Part shown: positions 26,055 to 36,389 of the stretch, piece by piece
How the letters are laid out: each line of letters opens with the position of its first letter
How positions within the stretch are numbered: position 1 is the first letter of the stretch
Source of the DNA: Microbacteriaceae bacterium
GTDB lineage: Bacteria > Actinomycetota > Actinomycetes > Actinomycetales > Microbacteriaceae
NCBI GenBank assembly: GCA_007117135.1
Contig: SKHB01000005.1
Coordinates: 1-42,247, forward strand
Length of the DNA: 42,247 nucleotides
Reading direction: 5' to 3'
The notes under the pieces: generated by a model
The model's database searches: none
What the model was told of the DNA's origin: nothing
What the model saw: the letters and a program-made list of their open reading frames with translations, nothing else
Translations under genes and position numbers: made by a program

Positions 26055-27643
26055 TCCACATCCACCTCAACACCCTGCCCGCCGACGCTGTCGCTGACAG
26101 CGTCGGGCAGCTTGTTACCCACAACATCCCCTCCCGTATTCGAGCCCAAGACGATGCGGTGTGGGGTCCGGAAGCCGCACACGAAGCCAGTATCCGCCTG
26201 GGGTGGACCGTTGACCCCTCCCCTATGTTCGCCCTCATCGACCAAGTGGTCTCTCTGCGAGAGGACATGCTCTCCCGGGGAATCAACCACGTGGTGTTGT
26301 GCGGGATGGGTGGGTCGTCACTGGCCCCCGAAGTGATTGCCACCAGAAACGGTTTGCCGCTCACCATTCTGGACTCCACCCACCCCGACCAGGTGGAGCG
26401 TGCCCTCTCCCGGCCGCTCAGTGAGACTGTCGTTGTGGTGTCGTCAAAATCGGGCACCACCGTGGAGACAGCGGCGGCAAAAGTTTCCCTCGAACAGGCT
26501 TTTGTTGACGCTGGGCTGGCCCCCACCGACCACATGGTGTTTGTGACAGACCCCGGGTCCCCTCTTGACCAAGAAGTCACCGCAGCGGGGTTCCGAGTGT
26601 TCCACGCCGACCCGACCGTCGGTGGCCGGTTTTCCGCCCTCACAGCTTTTGGGGTGGTCCCCACCACTCTGGCTGGCGCCGACACCCACACACTGGTGCG
26701 AGAGGCCGCCGGCGTGGTGTCGGCGTGTAGTGAAGACGAGGCGACTAACCCGGCAGTCGTTCTCGGTGCTGCCCTGGCGCACCGGGCGACCCCTTTTGCT
26801 GTCATTGTTCCCGATTCGGCGAGCCTTCCCGGTCTTGGCGACTGGGTGGAACAGTTGGTGGCCGAATCGACGGGTAAAGACGGCAGAGGTGTGTTACCCG
26901 TTGTGGTGTCTGGCCCCGACCACCCCACAGTCACCGATGCGCCAGACGATGCGCTCCTCATTGGGGTGAGTGCCACAGAAACGGCAGTTGACGGGGCACA
27001 CCTCACCGTAACCGGGTCACTCGGTGAACAGTTTGTGGTGTGGCAGTGGGCGACCGCCATGGCCGGGTTCCTGCTTCACCTCAACCCGTTTGATCAGCCT
27101 GATGTGGAAAGCGCCAAGTCTGCGGCGAGGAGTCTTCTCGAGCAGCGACCAGAGTCCACTGAGCCGGTTTTCACCGAATCCGGCGTTGAGGTGTCAGCGT
27201 TGCACCTGGACCTCGACCCTGCCGCAGGAATTGCCGGCGTGTGGCAGTCGGTGGTGGAACGTGCGGGTCGCGATGGTTACATTGCACTGCACGTTTATGC
27301 CGACCGCGAGGCAACAGGCCCGTGGGACGAACTTGCCACGGCCCTTGCCGCTTCGTCTCGCCGGCCAGTGACTGTCGGTTTTGGGCCCCGCTTTTTGCAC
27401 TCCACCGGCCAGTTCCACAAGGGCGGCACACCGTCTGGAACATTCGTCCAAATAGAGGTTTTGCCCACCCAGGCTGTCGCTATCCCCGGATACCCATTTG
27501 GGTTTGCCGAACTCATTGACGCCCAGTCGGCGGGTGACCGCCAGGTGTTGGCCGCCCGCGGACTACCCGTCGTCACCCTGCGGGTCACCGACAGCGCGGC
27601 CGTGCGGCTTCTTGCCGGCTGGGTGGGGTCCCGTGACCATTAA
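26051..27643 (+). CDS. pgi: Glucose-6-phosphate isomerase
   Basis: 530 aa. Interconverts glucose-6-phosphate and fructose-6-phosphate. It has two sugar isomerase (SIS) domains: [15 protein letters not shown] and [17 protein letters not shown] are the phosphate-binding stretches of the first, and [13 protein letters not shown] follows. It diverges from the classical E. coli Pgi, as expected for the form found in actinobacterial tal-pgi-zwf operons. It overlaps tal by 4 bases and zwf by 11. Confidence 0.92.
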   Translation: MIHIHLNTLPADAVADSVGQLVTHNIPSRIRAQDDAVWGPEAAHEASIRLGWTVDPSPMFALIDQVVSLREDMLSRGINHVVLCGMGGSSLAPEVIATRNGLPLTILDSTHPDQVERALSRPLSETVVVVSSKSGTTVETAAAKVSLEQAFVDAGLAPTDHMVFVTDPGSPLDQEVTAAGFRVFHADPTVGGRFSALTAFGVVPTTLAGADTHTLVREAAGVVSACSEDEATNPAVVLGAALAHRATPFAVIVPDSASLPGLGDWVEQLVAESTGKDGRGVLPVVVSGPDHPTVTDAPDDALLIGVSATETAVDGAHLTVTGSLGEQFVVWQWATAMAGFLLHLNPFDQPDVESAKSAARSLLEQRPESTEPVFTESGVEVSALHLDLDPAAGIAGVWQSVVERAGRDGYIALHVYADREATGPWDELATALAASSRRPVTVGFGPRFLHSTGQFHKGGTPSGTFVQIEVLPTQAVAIPGYPFGFAELIDAQSAGDRQVLAARGLPVVTLRVTDSAAVRLLAGWVGSRDH

Positions 27644-29153
27644 CCCTTTGCGGCTTGTCGGGGATCGACGCCTTGCCCGCATTGCCGGACCGAGCGCGCT
27701 GGTCATTTTTGGGGTGACCGGTGACCTGGCCAAAAAGAAACTGCTCCCGGCGATCTACGAGCTTGCGGCGAGTGGCTTTCTGCACCCCGGTTTTTCTGTT
27801 GTCGGGTTTGGCCGCCGCGACTGGGACGACGACCAGTTTCGGGACTATGCACGCGGCGCAATAGCTGAACATTCCCGAACCACTTTTCATGACAGCGTGT
27901 GGGCGAGTATTGCTCCGGGTATGCGTTTTGTGTCCGGAAGTTTTGACGACACGGCCGCTTTTCACACTCTTCGCAGCACCCTTGATGAGCTACGGCAAGC
28001 CCGCGGAACTAAGGGAAACCACGCCTACTATCTGTCGATTCCTCCGTCACAGTTCCCCGTGGTAACCACCGCGCTTCGAGAAGCAGGTTTGGCTGACACT
28101 GATGACTCATCGTGGCGGCGGGTAATCGTCGAAAAACCGTTTGGCCAGGATCTTGCCTCCGCCACGGCCCTCAACGCCACTGTCGAATCAGTGTTTGCTG
28201 CTGACTCAGTATTTCGAATCGACCACTATTTGGGCAAAGAAACGGTTCAAAACATGTTGGCTGTTCGCTTCGCGAACTCCATGTATGAACCGGTGTGGAA
28301 TAGCAATTACATTGACCACGTCCAAATCACCATGGCGGAAGACATTGGGGTGGGGACGCGCGCCGGCTATTACGACGGTATTGGGGCTGCCCGAGACGTG
28401 CTCCAAAACCATTTGTTGCAGCTGTTGGCGCTGACAGCGATGGAAGAACCGGTGTCATTTCAGGCCGGTGACGTTCGGGCGGAGAAAGAAAAAGTTCTCG
28501 CCGCTATTTCTCCCCCCACCCACATTCCCACGGAGACAGCCCGTGGGAGATATGTCGGCGGCTGGCAGGGGGGCAACCCTGTTGCCGGATACCTCGATGA
28601 GGAGGGTATCCCCGGTGACTCGATGACTGAAACCTATGCCGCGGTTCGATTGATGGTGAACACCAGGCGGTGGCAGGGTGTGCCGTTTTATCTTCGAACC
28701 GGGAAACGGCTGGGGCGTCGTGTGACGGAAATCGCGATCGTGTTCAAAGACGCCCCCTCTCACCTTTTTCCTGAAATTGCGTCGGGTGAGTTGGGTCAAA
28801 ATGCGATGGTGATTCGTGTCCAACCAGACGAGGGTGTGACGATGCGATTCGCGTCAAAAGTTCCCGGTCCAGCCATGCAAGTCAGAAACGTCACCATGGA
28901 CTTTGGGTATGGCCATGCCTTCACCGAGGCGAGCCCGGAAGCCTATGAGCGGCTCATTTTGGACGTCTTGCTGGGAGACCCGCCCCTGTTTCCCCACCAG
29001 CGGGAAGTGGAACTATCGTGGCGGATTTTAGATCCCGTGATTTCCCACTGGGCCGAAAACGGCCCCCCGGACGATTATGTTCCGGGAACGTGGGGGCCGG
29101 ACTCGGCTGACCACCTGTTGCTTCGAGACAACCGCGTGTGGAGGCGGCCGTGA
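27633..29153 (+). CDS. zwf: Glucose-6-phosphate 1-dehydrogenase
   Basis: 506 aa. Oxidises glucose-6-phosphate with NADP+, the entry to the oxidative pentose phosphate pathway. The cofactor site is VIFGVTGDLAKKKLLPAIYE and the substrate site is RIDHYLGKETVQN (R195 to K202 region with D197 and H198). Ends in the usual WGPDSADHLLLRDNRVWRRP. I chose the GTG at 27633 inside the pgi 3' end, as GGTGGGG lies just upstream and the protein length becomes normal. Confidence 0.96.
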   Translation: MTINPLRLVGDRRLARIAGPSALVIFGVTGDLAKKKLLPAIYELAASGFLHPGFSVVGFGRRDWDDDQFRDYARGAIAEHSRTTFHDSVWASIAPGMRFVSGSFDDTAAFHTLRSTLDELRQARGTKGNHAYYLSIPPSQFPVVTTALREAGLADTDDSSWRRVIVEKPFGQDLASATALNATVESVFAADSVFRIDHYLGKETVQNMLAVRFANSMYEPVWNSNYIDHVQITMAEDIGVGTRAGYYDGIGAARDVLQNHLLQLLALTAMEEPVSFQAGDVRAEKEKVLAAISPPTHIPTETARGRYVGGWQGGNPVAGYLDEEGIPGDSMTETYAAVRLMVNTRRWQGVPFYLRTGKRLGRRVTEIAIVFKDAPSHLFPEIASGELGQNAMVIRVQPDEGVTMRFASKVPGPAMQVRNVTMDFGYGHAFTEASPEAYERLILDVLLGDPPLFPHQREVELSWRILDPVISHWAENGPPDDYVPGTWGPDSADHLLLRDNRVWRRP

Positions 29154-30088
29154 TCATCACTCTTCCTTCGACGTCAACATCGGTAATCGCCAAAACCCTG
29201 ATTACCGCCCGAGATGAAGGCGGCCAAGTTGCCCTCGGTCGTGTGCTCACCTGCGTCATCGCCACGAGGGATACGTCTGAAGAAAAAGTGATCCAGGCGG
29301 CAAATGATGCGAGCCGGGAACACCCGATGCGGCTCATTGTCGTTTCCCACCCGGTGTCTCCCATTCCGGGTGAAGAAGACGGTTTAGATGCGGAAATCAG
29401 GTTAGGTGGTGACGCGGGAGCAAGCGAAGTGTTGGTACTTCGACCCCGCGGAGAAAGTGCTCAACACATCCCCGGTCTGATTAACGGATTGTTGTTGCCC
29501 GATGCGCCGGTGGTGAGCTGGTGGCCGGAGGATTGCCCTCCGTGCTTGGGGAGCACTCCCCTGGGCCAAATGTCACAACGTCGGATCATGGACAGCCAAT
29601 CCGAAGTGGACCCGGCTGAGACTTTGCGTTTGCAGGCAGCAGGTTATCGACCGGGTGATACTGATCTTGCCTGGGCGAGGATCACCGGTTGGCGTAGCCA
29701 GCTAGCTGCCACTCTTGACAATTTGGGTGATGCCCGTATTTCGCAGGCCAGCGTCACGGGTCACCATGCCAACCCGTCGGTGACACTGTTGGCGGCCTGG
29801 TTGGGGTATTGCTTGGGAGCAGACATCACAGTTCACACGAACGTGCCGGACGGTATTACCGGTGTTTTCCAAGTGGCCTTGGAGATACCTGGTGGTGTGG
29901 TGAGTCTCACTCGAGTGGATGACAACACGGCAGAGTTGAGCCAACCCGGTCAGCCAAATTTTCCCGTTTTTCTTCCCCGGCGAGGATTGCCGCAGCTGCT
30001 TGCTGAAGAATTGAGACGCTTGTCACCGGACCCCGTCTTTGGCGACGTACTCGTGAAGGGCCTCACAAGGGTTCGCAATATCTCCTAG
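29150..30088 (+). CDS. opcA: OpcA, assembly/allosteric factor of glucose-6-phosphate dehydrogenase
   Basis: 312 aa. In actinobacteria and cyanobacteria OpcA supports the activity of Zwf. Recognised by the N-terminal VIITLPSTSTSVIAKTL...GGQVALGRVLTCVI, the LRPRGESAQHIPGLINGLLLPDAPVVSWWPEDCP block and the C-terminal ELRRLSPDPVFGDVL. I chose GTG 29150, which overlaps the zwf stop as GTGA and matches the family N-terminus, over the ORF start at 29138. Confidence 0.93.
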   Translation: MIITLPSTSTSVIAKTLITARDEGGQVALGRVLTCVIATRDTSEEKVIQAANDASREHPMRLIVVSHPVSPIPGEEDGLDAEIRLGGDAGASEVLVLRPRGESAQHIPGLINGLLLPDAPVVSWWPEDCPPCLGSTPLGQMSQRRIMDSQSEVDPAETLRLQAAGYRPGDTDLAWARITGWRSQLAATLDNLGDARISQASVTGHHANPSVTLLAAWLGYCLGADITVHTNVPDGITGVFQVALEIPGGVVSLTRVDDNTAELSQPGQPNFPVFLPRRGLPQLLAEELRRLSPDPVFGDVLVKGLTRVRNIS

Positions 30089-30113
30089 TCTGGGGAATCA
30101 AGGAGAGGAATGT

Positions 30114-30932
30114 GTGACAGGTAAACGTGCGGTTGTGGCGGGCTCCAGGGCCGAATTGGCTGAACTCGTTGCCGATAAGTTTGTGGTCCGGGTCCGCAAA
30201 AGCGTGAAACGCCAAGGTGTCGCGAATGTTGTGTTGACCGGCGGGTCGGTGGCCAGAGACGTTCACCGCGCGATTTCTGCCCACCCAGACCGGGACAGTG
30301 TTGACTGGTCGGCTGTTCATTTTTGGTGGGGCGACGAACGATACCTGCCAGCCGGTGACGCTGAACGCAACGAACAGCAAGCCACCGAAGACATGCTGGA
30401 GAGTCTTGCCGTCCCCGCATCACATATTCACCGTATGCCGGCCCAGATTGCGGGTGTCAGCGTTGATGTTGCGGCAGCTCACTACGCGGAAGAATTGGCT
30501 TCTCTCGCGCCCGAGGGGGCTTTGTGGCCTGCTTTCGATATTGTTTTCGCCGGTGTTGGCCCAGACGGTCACGTGTTGAGTGTTTTTCCCGGGTTCCCCC
30601 AGGCAAGCCTGAGCACCCGTGCGGTGGTCGGCGTGGACAACTCCCCCAAACCTCCATCACAGCGGATCACCATGTCGATTCCGCTTGCTAACAGCGCTCA
30701 GCGAGTATGGCTGGTCGCGTCAGGGTCGGATAAGGCATCCGCCATTGGTTTAGCGCTGGCGGGTGCTCACACACCGGAGGTCCCGGCGGCGGGCCTGCGC
30801 GGAACACAATCAACGAAGGTGTTCATTGACGCCGAGTTGGCTGCCGGAGTTGCTGAAGATTTAGTGGAGCGTCAACGTTTCTGGTCGGCCGATGATGAAC
30901 GCGCCGACTACATTCCCAACGCCTTACGCTGA
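30114..30932 (+). CDS. pgl: 6-phosphogluconolactonase
   Basis: 272 aa. Hydrolyses 6-phosphogluconolactone, the product of Zwf. VVLTGGSVARDVHRAI, VHFWWGDERYLPAGDAERN and FAGVGPDGHVLSVFPG are the family motifs. The start is a GTG with GGAGAGG upstream. It is the last gene of the pentose phosphate operon; 6-phosphogluconate dehydrogenase is not present. It converges on rbpA with a 7-nt gap. Confidence 0.95.
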   Translation: MTGKRAVVAGSRAELAELVADKFVVRVRKSVKRQGVANVVLTGGSVARDVHRAISAHPDRDSVDWSAVHFWWGDERYLPAGDAERNEQQATEDMLESLAVPASHIHRMPAQIAGVSVDVAAAHYAEELASLAPEGALWPAFDIVFAGVGPDGHVLSVFPGFPQASLSTRAVVGVDNSPKPPSQRITMSIPLANSAQRVWLVASGSDKASAIGLALAGAHTPEVPAAGLRGTQSTKVFIDAELAAGVAEDLVERQRFWSADDERADYIPNALR

Positions 30933-30939
30933 ACCGTTT

Positions 30940-31296
30940 TTACGCTGAGCCTTTTTTCTTCCGCAACTTTTCGAGAGCTTCGTCAAGGATAGCTTTCGCT
31001 TCTTTCTCGGTTCGGCGCTCTTTGACATACGCGAGGTGGGTCTTATACGGCTCATTGGAGGGCAACTCTGGCGGGTTATCTTTATCACGACCAGCCGGCA
31101 AACCACTCGACGGCGAATCAATAATGTCGGGAATTTCTTCCGGGTCAACTTGGGCGGAAAAGTACCGAACGGTTTGATTGCCCAGTGCATCCCAGTAGGA
31201 CACTTCAATGCGGTCAGCAAGAATCCCCCGGTCTTGTTCCCCCATGGGGCCAGAACCCACCCGAGTTCCACGAATTGCGCTGCCGCCTGATGCCAT
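30940..31296 (-). CDS. rbpA: RNA polymerase-binding protein RbpA
   Basis: 118 aa. RbpA is an actinobacterial factor that binds RNA polymerase and the principal sigma factor and stabilises open promoter complexes. SAIRGTRVGSGPMGEQDRG is the N-terminal/core link. The C-terminal helical region HLAYVKERRTEKEAKAILDEALEKLRKKK fits the sigma-interacting domain. AGGAGG lies 5 nt before the ATG at 31296, the strongest Shine-Dalgarno in the window, suggesting high expression. It follows secG by 32 nt. Confidence 0.93.
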   Translation of the reverse strand: MASGGSAIRGTRVGSGPMGEQDRGILADRIEVSYWDALGNQTVRYFSAQVDPEEIPDIIDSPSSGLPAGRDKDNPPELPSNEPYKTHLAYVKERRTEKEAKAILDEALEKLRKKKGSA

Positions 31297-31328
31297 GTTG
31301 TCCTCCTGATATCCCCGATGGGGTGAAA

Positions 31329-31574
31329 CTAAATGTTGAAACGTGTGAACAGGCCAAGGACCACGATTGATGCCACCCACACCAAACTGATGACCACGGT
31401 GATGCGGTTAAGGTTTCTTTCTGCCACCCCGGACGAACCCAGATTTGATGTCACTCCCCCGCCAAACATGTCCGATAGGCCACCACCGCGACCCTTATGA
31501 AGCAAGATCATGAGGGTCAACAAAATACTGGTCAGGGCCAAGATGACCTGAAAAATGACCTCAATGATTTCCAT
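31329..31574 (-). CDS. secG: SecG, preprotein translocase subunit
   Basis: 81 aa with two membrane helices, about residues 4-24 (IEVIFQVILALTSILLTLMIL) and 58-77 (ITVVISLVWVASIVVLGLF). The HKGRGGGLSDMFGGG loop is diagnostic. SecG joins SecYE in the membrane. GAGGAG precedes the ATG. It follows tpiA by 49 nt, the usual actinobacterial order gap-pgk-tpiA-secG. Confidence 0.95.
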   Translation of the reverse strand: MEIIEVIFQVILALTSILLTLMILLHKGRGGGLSDMFGGGVTSNLGSSGVAERNLNRITVVISLVWVASIVVLGLFTRFNI

Positions 31575-31623
31575 GATGCTCCTCTACCAGCCTGAACCAG
31601 TGTAATGGACGATACGTCAAGCC

Positions 31624-32415
31624 CTAATCGAGGGTGACGTGGTCGGGGAACCGAACAATGGCTGAAAACTCGTCCACATCCAAACTGGCCCCACCGACCA
31701 GTGCGCCATCAACGTTGGGCCGTTTCATGAAACCGGCAATGTTGCCTGACTTCACTGACCCGCCGTAAAGAATTCTGGTGCTCTCTGCGCGTTCCTGGCC
31801 GTGAGAGTTGGCGATGGTGTCACGCAGAACCGCGCAGACCTCTTCCGCTTCATCAGCGGTGGCGGGTGTTCCCGACCCGATAGCCCACACTGGCTCGTAG
31901 GCGATGACATAGTCGGAGTCTTGGCTAATAGCCTCGAGCACCACGCGAAGCTGTTCGACAGGTATTTTTGCCGCACCGTGGGTGTCACGATCTTCTGCCG
32001 TTTCACCGACGCACACCACGGGAATGAGACCGTGCTTCACCGCGGCAAGTGTTTTTGCCGCAACAAGTTCATCAGCTTCGTGGTGGTCAGCTCGCCGCTC
32101 CGAGTGGCCAATGATGACGTATTGGCAGTTCAGCTGGGCGAGAAAAGCACCAGAGATGTCACCGGTGTGCGCGCCGGAGTCGTGGGGTGACAGGTCTTGG
32201 GCGCCAAGGTGAAGGGGAAGTTTGTCTGCGGCGATCAGTGTTTGAACACTGCGCAGGTCAGTAAATGGGGGGAACACCGCCACTTCCACCTTGTCGGCCG
32301 AATAGTCGTGGTCTTTGAGAGACCACGCAAGTTTTTGGACAAACGCGATGGCTTGCAGGTGGTCGAGGTTCATTTTCCAATTGCCCGCAATGAGCGGTGT
32401 TCTTACGACGTCCAT
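31624..32415 (-). CDS. tpiA: Triosephosphate isomerase
   Basis: 263 aa. Interconverts dihydroxyacetone phosphate and glyceraldehyde-3-phosphate. IAGNWKMN, the catalytic His in YVIIGHSERR, the catalytic Glu in IAYEPVWAIGSG and the phosphate loop YGGSVKSGNIAGF are intact. The ATG lies 13 bases inside the end of pgk, with GGAGG 7 nt upstream, so the two are translationally coupled. Confidence 0.97.
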   Translation of the reverse strand: MDVVRTPLIAGNWKMNLDHLQAIAFVQKLAWSLKDHDYSADKVEVAVFPPFTDLRSVQTLIAADKLPLHLGAQDLSPHDSGAHTGDISGAFLAQLNCQYVIIGHSERRADHHEADELVAAKTLAAVKHGLIPVVCVGETAEDRDTHGAAKIPVEQLRVVLEAISQDSDYVIAYEPVWAIGSGTPATADEAEEVCAVLRDTIANSHGQERAESTRILYGGSVKSGNIAGFMKRPNVDGALVGGASLDVDEFSAIVRFPDHVTLD

Positions 32416-33620
32416 CCGACAGCCTCCAGTCCAGGTAATACTTTGCCTTCTAAAAATTCCAAACTTGCGCCACCACCGGTGGAGATGTGTCCAAAGTCGC
32501 TATCTCGATACCCGAAAGCTCTCACGGCAGCAGCCGAGTCTCCCCCGCCGACAACGCTCAAACCGTCAACACGGGTGAGAGCTTCAGCCACGGTGCGGGT
32601 TCCGTGGGCAAATGCGGCCATTTCGCTCACACCCATAGGCCCGTTCCACAGCACGGTGTGTGAGCGTGCAATGACGTTGGCGAAATGGCGTGCCGACTCG
32701 GGGCCGATATCAAGTCCCAGCGCGGTGGAACCAAAAGTGCCCGTTTCCAACTCGGTCACCCCCCGCACTTCATGACCAGCGTCGGCAGAGAATTTGTCCG
32801 CCATGACAATGTCGGTGGGGAGAACGATGTCCACTCCCGCTTCCTCGGCTTTGCGCAAATACTGGGAGACAGTGTCAATTTGGTCGGCTTCGAGAAGGCT
32901 TCCTCCGACCGCCATGCCTTGAGCGGCGAGAATGGTGAACACCATCCCCCCGCCAACGACCAGGGTGTCCACGGTGGGCAGCAGGGCATCAATAACACCC
33001 AGCTTGTCGGACACTTTAGACCCACCGAGCACAACCGTGTACGGGCGCTCGGGGTGCTCGGCGAGGGCGCTCAACACTCCGACCTCTTTTTCTACCAATA
33101 GCCCAGCGCAACTGGGCCGAAGCCCGGCCAGTTCATACACACTCGCCTGTTTGCGGTGAACTACGCCAAAACCGTCAATGACGACGGCGTCGAGAGGGGC
33201 AGCCAACAGGGCAGCAAAGTCTGCCCTGTCTTTCTCCTGTGAGGAGGTTTCTCGGGCATCGAAGCGCAGGTTTTCGGTCACGATAATGTCACCGGGTTTC
33301 GCAGCGGCCACTGCTTCGCCGACCAAATCTCCCACAACTTCGGGAACGAACACGACCGCCTGGTCCCATAGCTCTCTCAGCCTGGCTGCGACCGGTTCCA
33401 GACTGTATGCGGGGTCAGGAGCGCCCTGGGGACGCCCCAAATGGCTAAAGACGACAAGTGTGGCACCTGCGGAAGCCACATGTTCCAGGGTGGGAAGGAC
33501 TGCTCTAATGCGACCGTCATCGGTAATGCGGTCACCGTCGAGGGGCACGTTCAGGTCGGCGCGTACCCCGACAACTTTCCCGGAGAGGTCCCCGAGGTCA
33601 GCGAGTGTTCGAAGACCCAC
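32403..33620 (-). CDS. pgk: Phosphoglycerate kinase
   Basis: 405 aa. Makes ATP from 1,3-bisphosphoglycerate. The N-terminal substrate site VGVRADLNVPLDG, FSHLGRPQG, VVIDGFGVVHRKQASV, VLGGSKVSDKLGVI and the nucleotide-site VVGGGDSAAAVRAFG are all visible. The usual DAFG appears here as DGFG. The GTG start lies 3 nt after the gap stop. Confidence 0.97.
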   Translation of the reverse strand: MGLRTLADLGDLSGKVVGVRADLNVPLDGDRITDDGRIRAVLPTLEHVASAGATLVVFSHLGRPQGAPDPAYSLEPVAARLRELWDQAVVFVPEVVGDLVGEAVAAAKPGDIIVTENLRFDARETSSQEKDRADFAALLAAPLDAVVIDGFGVVHRKQASVYELAGLRPSCAGLLVEKEVGVLSALAEHPERPYTVVLGGSKVSDKLGVIDALLPTVDTLVVGGGMVFTILAAQGMAVGGSLLEADQIDTVSQYLRKAEEAGVDIVLPTDIVMADKFSADAGHEVRGVTELETGTFGSTALGLDIGPESARHFANVIARSHTVLWNGPMGVSEMAAFAHGTRTVAEALTRVDGLSVVGGGDSAAAVRAFGYRDSDFGHISTGGGASLEFLEGKVLPGLEAVGWTS

Positions 33621-33623
33621 GGG

Positions 33624-34655
<1,032 letters not shown>

Positions 34656-34675
34656 TTACGCTGAGTGGCAAACGA

Positions 34676-34696
34676 AGAAGAGGCGTGGCCTCTTCT
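34676..34696 (-). terminator. Intrinsic terminator of the superoxide dismutase gene
   Basis: On the minus strand a perfect 9-bp stem AGAAGAGGC-CAC-GCCTCTTCT begins directly after the stop codon and is followed by TCGTTT. The T-tract is short, but placement and stem strength support a terminator separating it from gap. Confidence 0.65.
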
Positions 34697-35323
34697 CTAC
34701 GACATTAGCAGTGACGCGGCAGCGTTTTCACGGGCAGCAGCGAACCGCTGGTGAACGTTTTCCCAGTTGATGATGTTCCAGAACGCTTGGACATAGTCGG
34801 CCTTCACGTTTCTGTAGTCCAAATAGAAGGCGTGCTCCCACATGTCTAACTGCAACACGGGAATCGTCCCCTGGGCGGTGTTTCCCTGCTGGTCAAAGAG
34901 TTGCTGAATGACCAGCTGCGCGCCAACGGGGTCATAGGACAAGACAGCCCAACCAGAGCCCTGAATGCCCATTGCGGCCGCAGTGAAGTGCGCTTTGAAC
35001 TTGTCAAAAGATCCGAAGAACTCGTCAACGGCTGCTCCCAGTTCGCCTTCCGGGGATCCATCAGAGCCGGGGGCGAGATTGGTCCAGAAGATGGAGTGGT
35101 TCACGTGCCCGCCGAGGTGGAAGGCAAGATCCTTTTCCAACCGGTTGATGTTCTGGAACTGACCGGTATCGCGAGCCTCAGCCATCTGCGCCAAGGCGTT
35201 ATTCGCGCCGTCAACATACGCTTGGTGGTGTTTGGAGTGGTGGAGTTCCATGATGGTGGCGGAGATGTGCGGCTCGAGGGCCGCGTAATCGTAGGGAAGC
35301 TCGGGAAGCGTATAGGGGGCCAT
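34697..35323 (-). CDS. sodA: Superoxide dismutase, Fe/Mn family
   Basis: 208 aa. Converts superoxide to hydrogen peroxide and oxygen. Metal ligands are H28 (ELHHSKHH), H76 (HVNHSIFW), D160 and H164 (LDMWEHAFY). Gly72 and Gln145, the position where M. tuberculosis SodA has His, suggest manganese rather than iron; that is inference from family alignments. GGAGGA lies 7 nt before ATG 35323. Longer starts to 35695 would overlap whiA. Confidence 0.95.
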   Translation of the reverse strand: MAPYTLPELPYDYAALEPHISATIMELHHSKHHQAYVDGANNALAQMAEARDTGQFQNINRLEKDLAFHLGGHVNHSIFWTNLAPGSDGSPEGELGAAVDEFFGSFDKFKAHFTAAAMGIQGSGWAVLSYDPVGAQLVIQQLFDQQGNTAQGTIPVLQLDMWEHAFYLDYRNVKADYVQAFWNIINWENVHQRFAAARENAAASLLMS

Positions 35324-35357
35324 TGGGTGTTCCTCCATTGTGCGAATCGGACACTCT

Positions 35358-35363
35358 ATTCTA
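35358..35363 (-). promoter_or_regulatory. Putative -10 box of sodA
   Basis: TAGAAT on the minus strand, 35 nt before the sodA start, so this transcript would have a leader with a Shine-Dalgarno, unlike the leaderless set. No good -35 is seen. A short dyad GGCAG-TTGC-CTGCC (35368-35381) lies just upstream. Confidence 0.45.
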
Positions 35364-35393
35364 GGCCGGCAGTTGCCTGCCCGCTCACGGGTT

Positions 35394-36383
35394 TCAGTAA
35401 GTTGGCAGGTCTGGCGGGATGGCGTGAACCGTGGACGGAATGCCCATTTCTTCCGCTTTCTTGTCGGCCATGGCGAGCAGCCGGCGGATCCGGCCCGCAA
35501 CCGCGTCTTTGGTGAGTGGAGGGTCGGCGTGGTGGCCGAGTTCGTCGAGGCTTGCATCCTTGTGGTTAATGCGAAGAGTCCCCGCATAGTGCAGGTGTTC
35601 CGGCACGTCATCGCCAAGAATTTCGAGTGCCCGCTCCACCCGGGCGCATGCCGCCACGGCGGCCTGCGCGGAGCGGCGAAGGTTGGCGTCATCAAAATTC
35701 ACCAGGCGGTTGGTGTTGTTTCGAACTTCGCGGCGTTTGCGTAACTCATCCCACGAGTCTCGGGTTTCTGCCGCGCCCATGTGTTGAAGCAGGCTGCTAA
35801 TCGATTCGGGTTCTCTCACGAACACCCGCTGGGCCATGCGGACTTCTCGGGCTTTCGCTGTCACACCCATCCGTTGGGCGATGCCCACCATCGCCATGGC
35901 GGCCTCAGAGGTGGGCGACACCAGTTCGATCGAGGACGAACGTCCGGGTTCGGTGAGCGTGCCGCGAGCGAGGAAAGCTCCCCGCCAAATGGCGGCGAGA
36001 ACATCGGGGGGACTGGTGGTCAGCTTATTTGACAGCCCCCTGATCGGGCGTTTTCTCTCATCCATTAGCCCAGCCTGCCTGGCGAGAATGTCGCCCCCTC
36101 GCCTCACTCGCACCACATACATGGGGTAGGAACGTTGAGAGTTGGCTTGCATGACAGCCGCATCGGATGCGAAACCGAGCAGTTCGTGAAGCTCTTTGCG
36201 TAACCTTTTTGCGGTGGCCACGTGGTCCACCTCCACCTCGACGGCGACTTGCCCGGAGATGACGTGGAGTCCTCCTGCGAAACGCAAGAGGGAGGACAGT
36301 TCGGCGAGGCGCTGCTGCTGGTTTCCTTGTGGGACTTTGACCAGCTCATCTTTCACGGCTTGCGTGAGGGTATCAAGCGACAA
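35394..36383 (-). CDS. whiA: WhiA, DNA-binding regulator
   Basis: 329 aa. WhiA has an N-terminal degenerate homing-endonuclease-like (LAGLIDADG) domain and a C-terminal helix-turn-helix. It controls sporulation genes in Streptomyces and division in other Gram-positives; its job in non-sporulating actinobacteria is less clear. Matches are AVKDELVKV at the start, YVVRVRRGGDILARQAG, AIWRGAFLARGTLTEPGRSSSIELV and the C-terminal DELGHHADPPLTKDAVAGRIRRLLAMAD. I chose the TTG at 36383, as GGGAG lies 9 nt upstream at the rapZ stop. Confidence 0.95.
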   Translation of the reverse strand: MSLDTLTQAVKDELVKVPQGNQQQRLAELSSLLRFAGGLHVISGQVAVEVEVDHVATAKRLRKELHELLGFASDAAVMQANSQRSYPMYVVRVRRGGDILARQAGLMDERKRPIRGLSNKLTTSPPDVLAAIWRGAFLARGTLTEPGRSSSIELVSPTSEAAMAMVGIAQRMGVTAKAREVRMAQRVFVREPESISSLLQHMGAAETRDSWDELRKRREVRNNTNRLVNFDDANLRRSAQAAVAACARVERALEILGDDVPEHLHYAGTLRINHKDASLDELGHHADPPLTKDAVAGRIRRLLAMADKKAEEMGIPSTVHAIPPDLPTY

Positions 36384-36389
36384 CAGGTT

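Noticed and set aside
31599-31620. A secG promoter with TTGACG and TACACT
   Set aside because: The two elements are only 10 bp apart, too close for a sigma-70-type promoter.
35324-35695. A 124-residue extension of superoxide dismutase
   Set aside because: It lies over the end of whiA and bypasses the clear GGAGGA-ATG at 35323.
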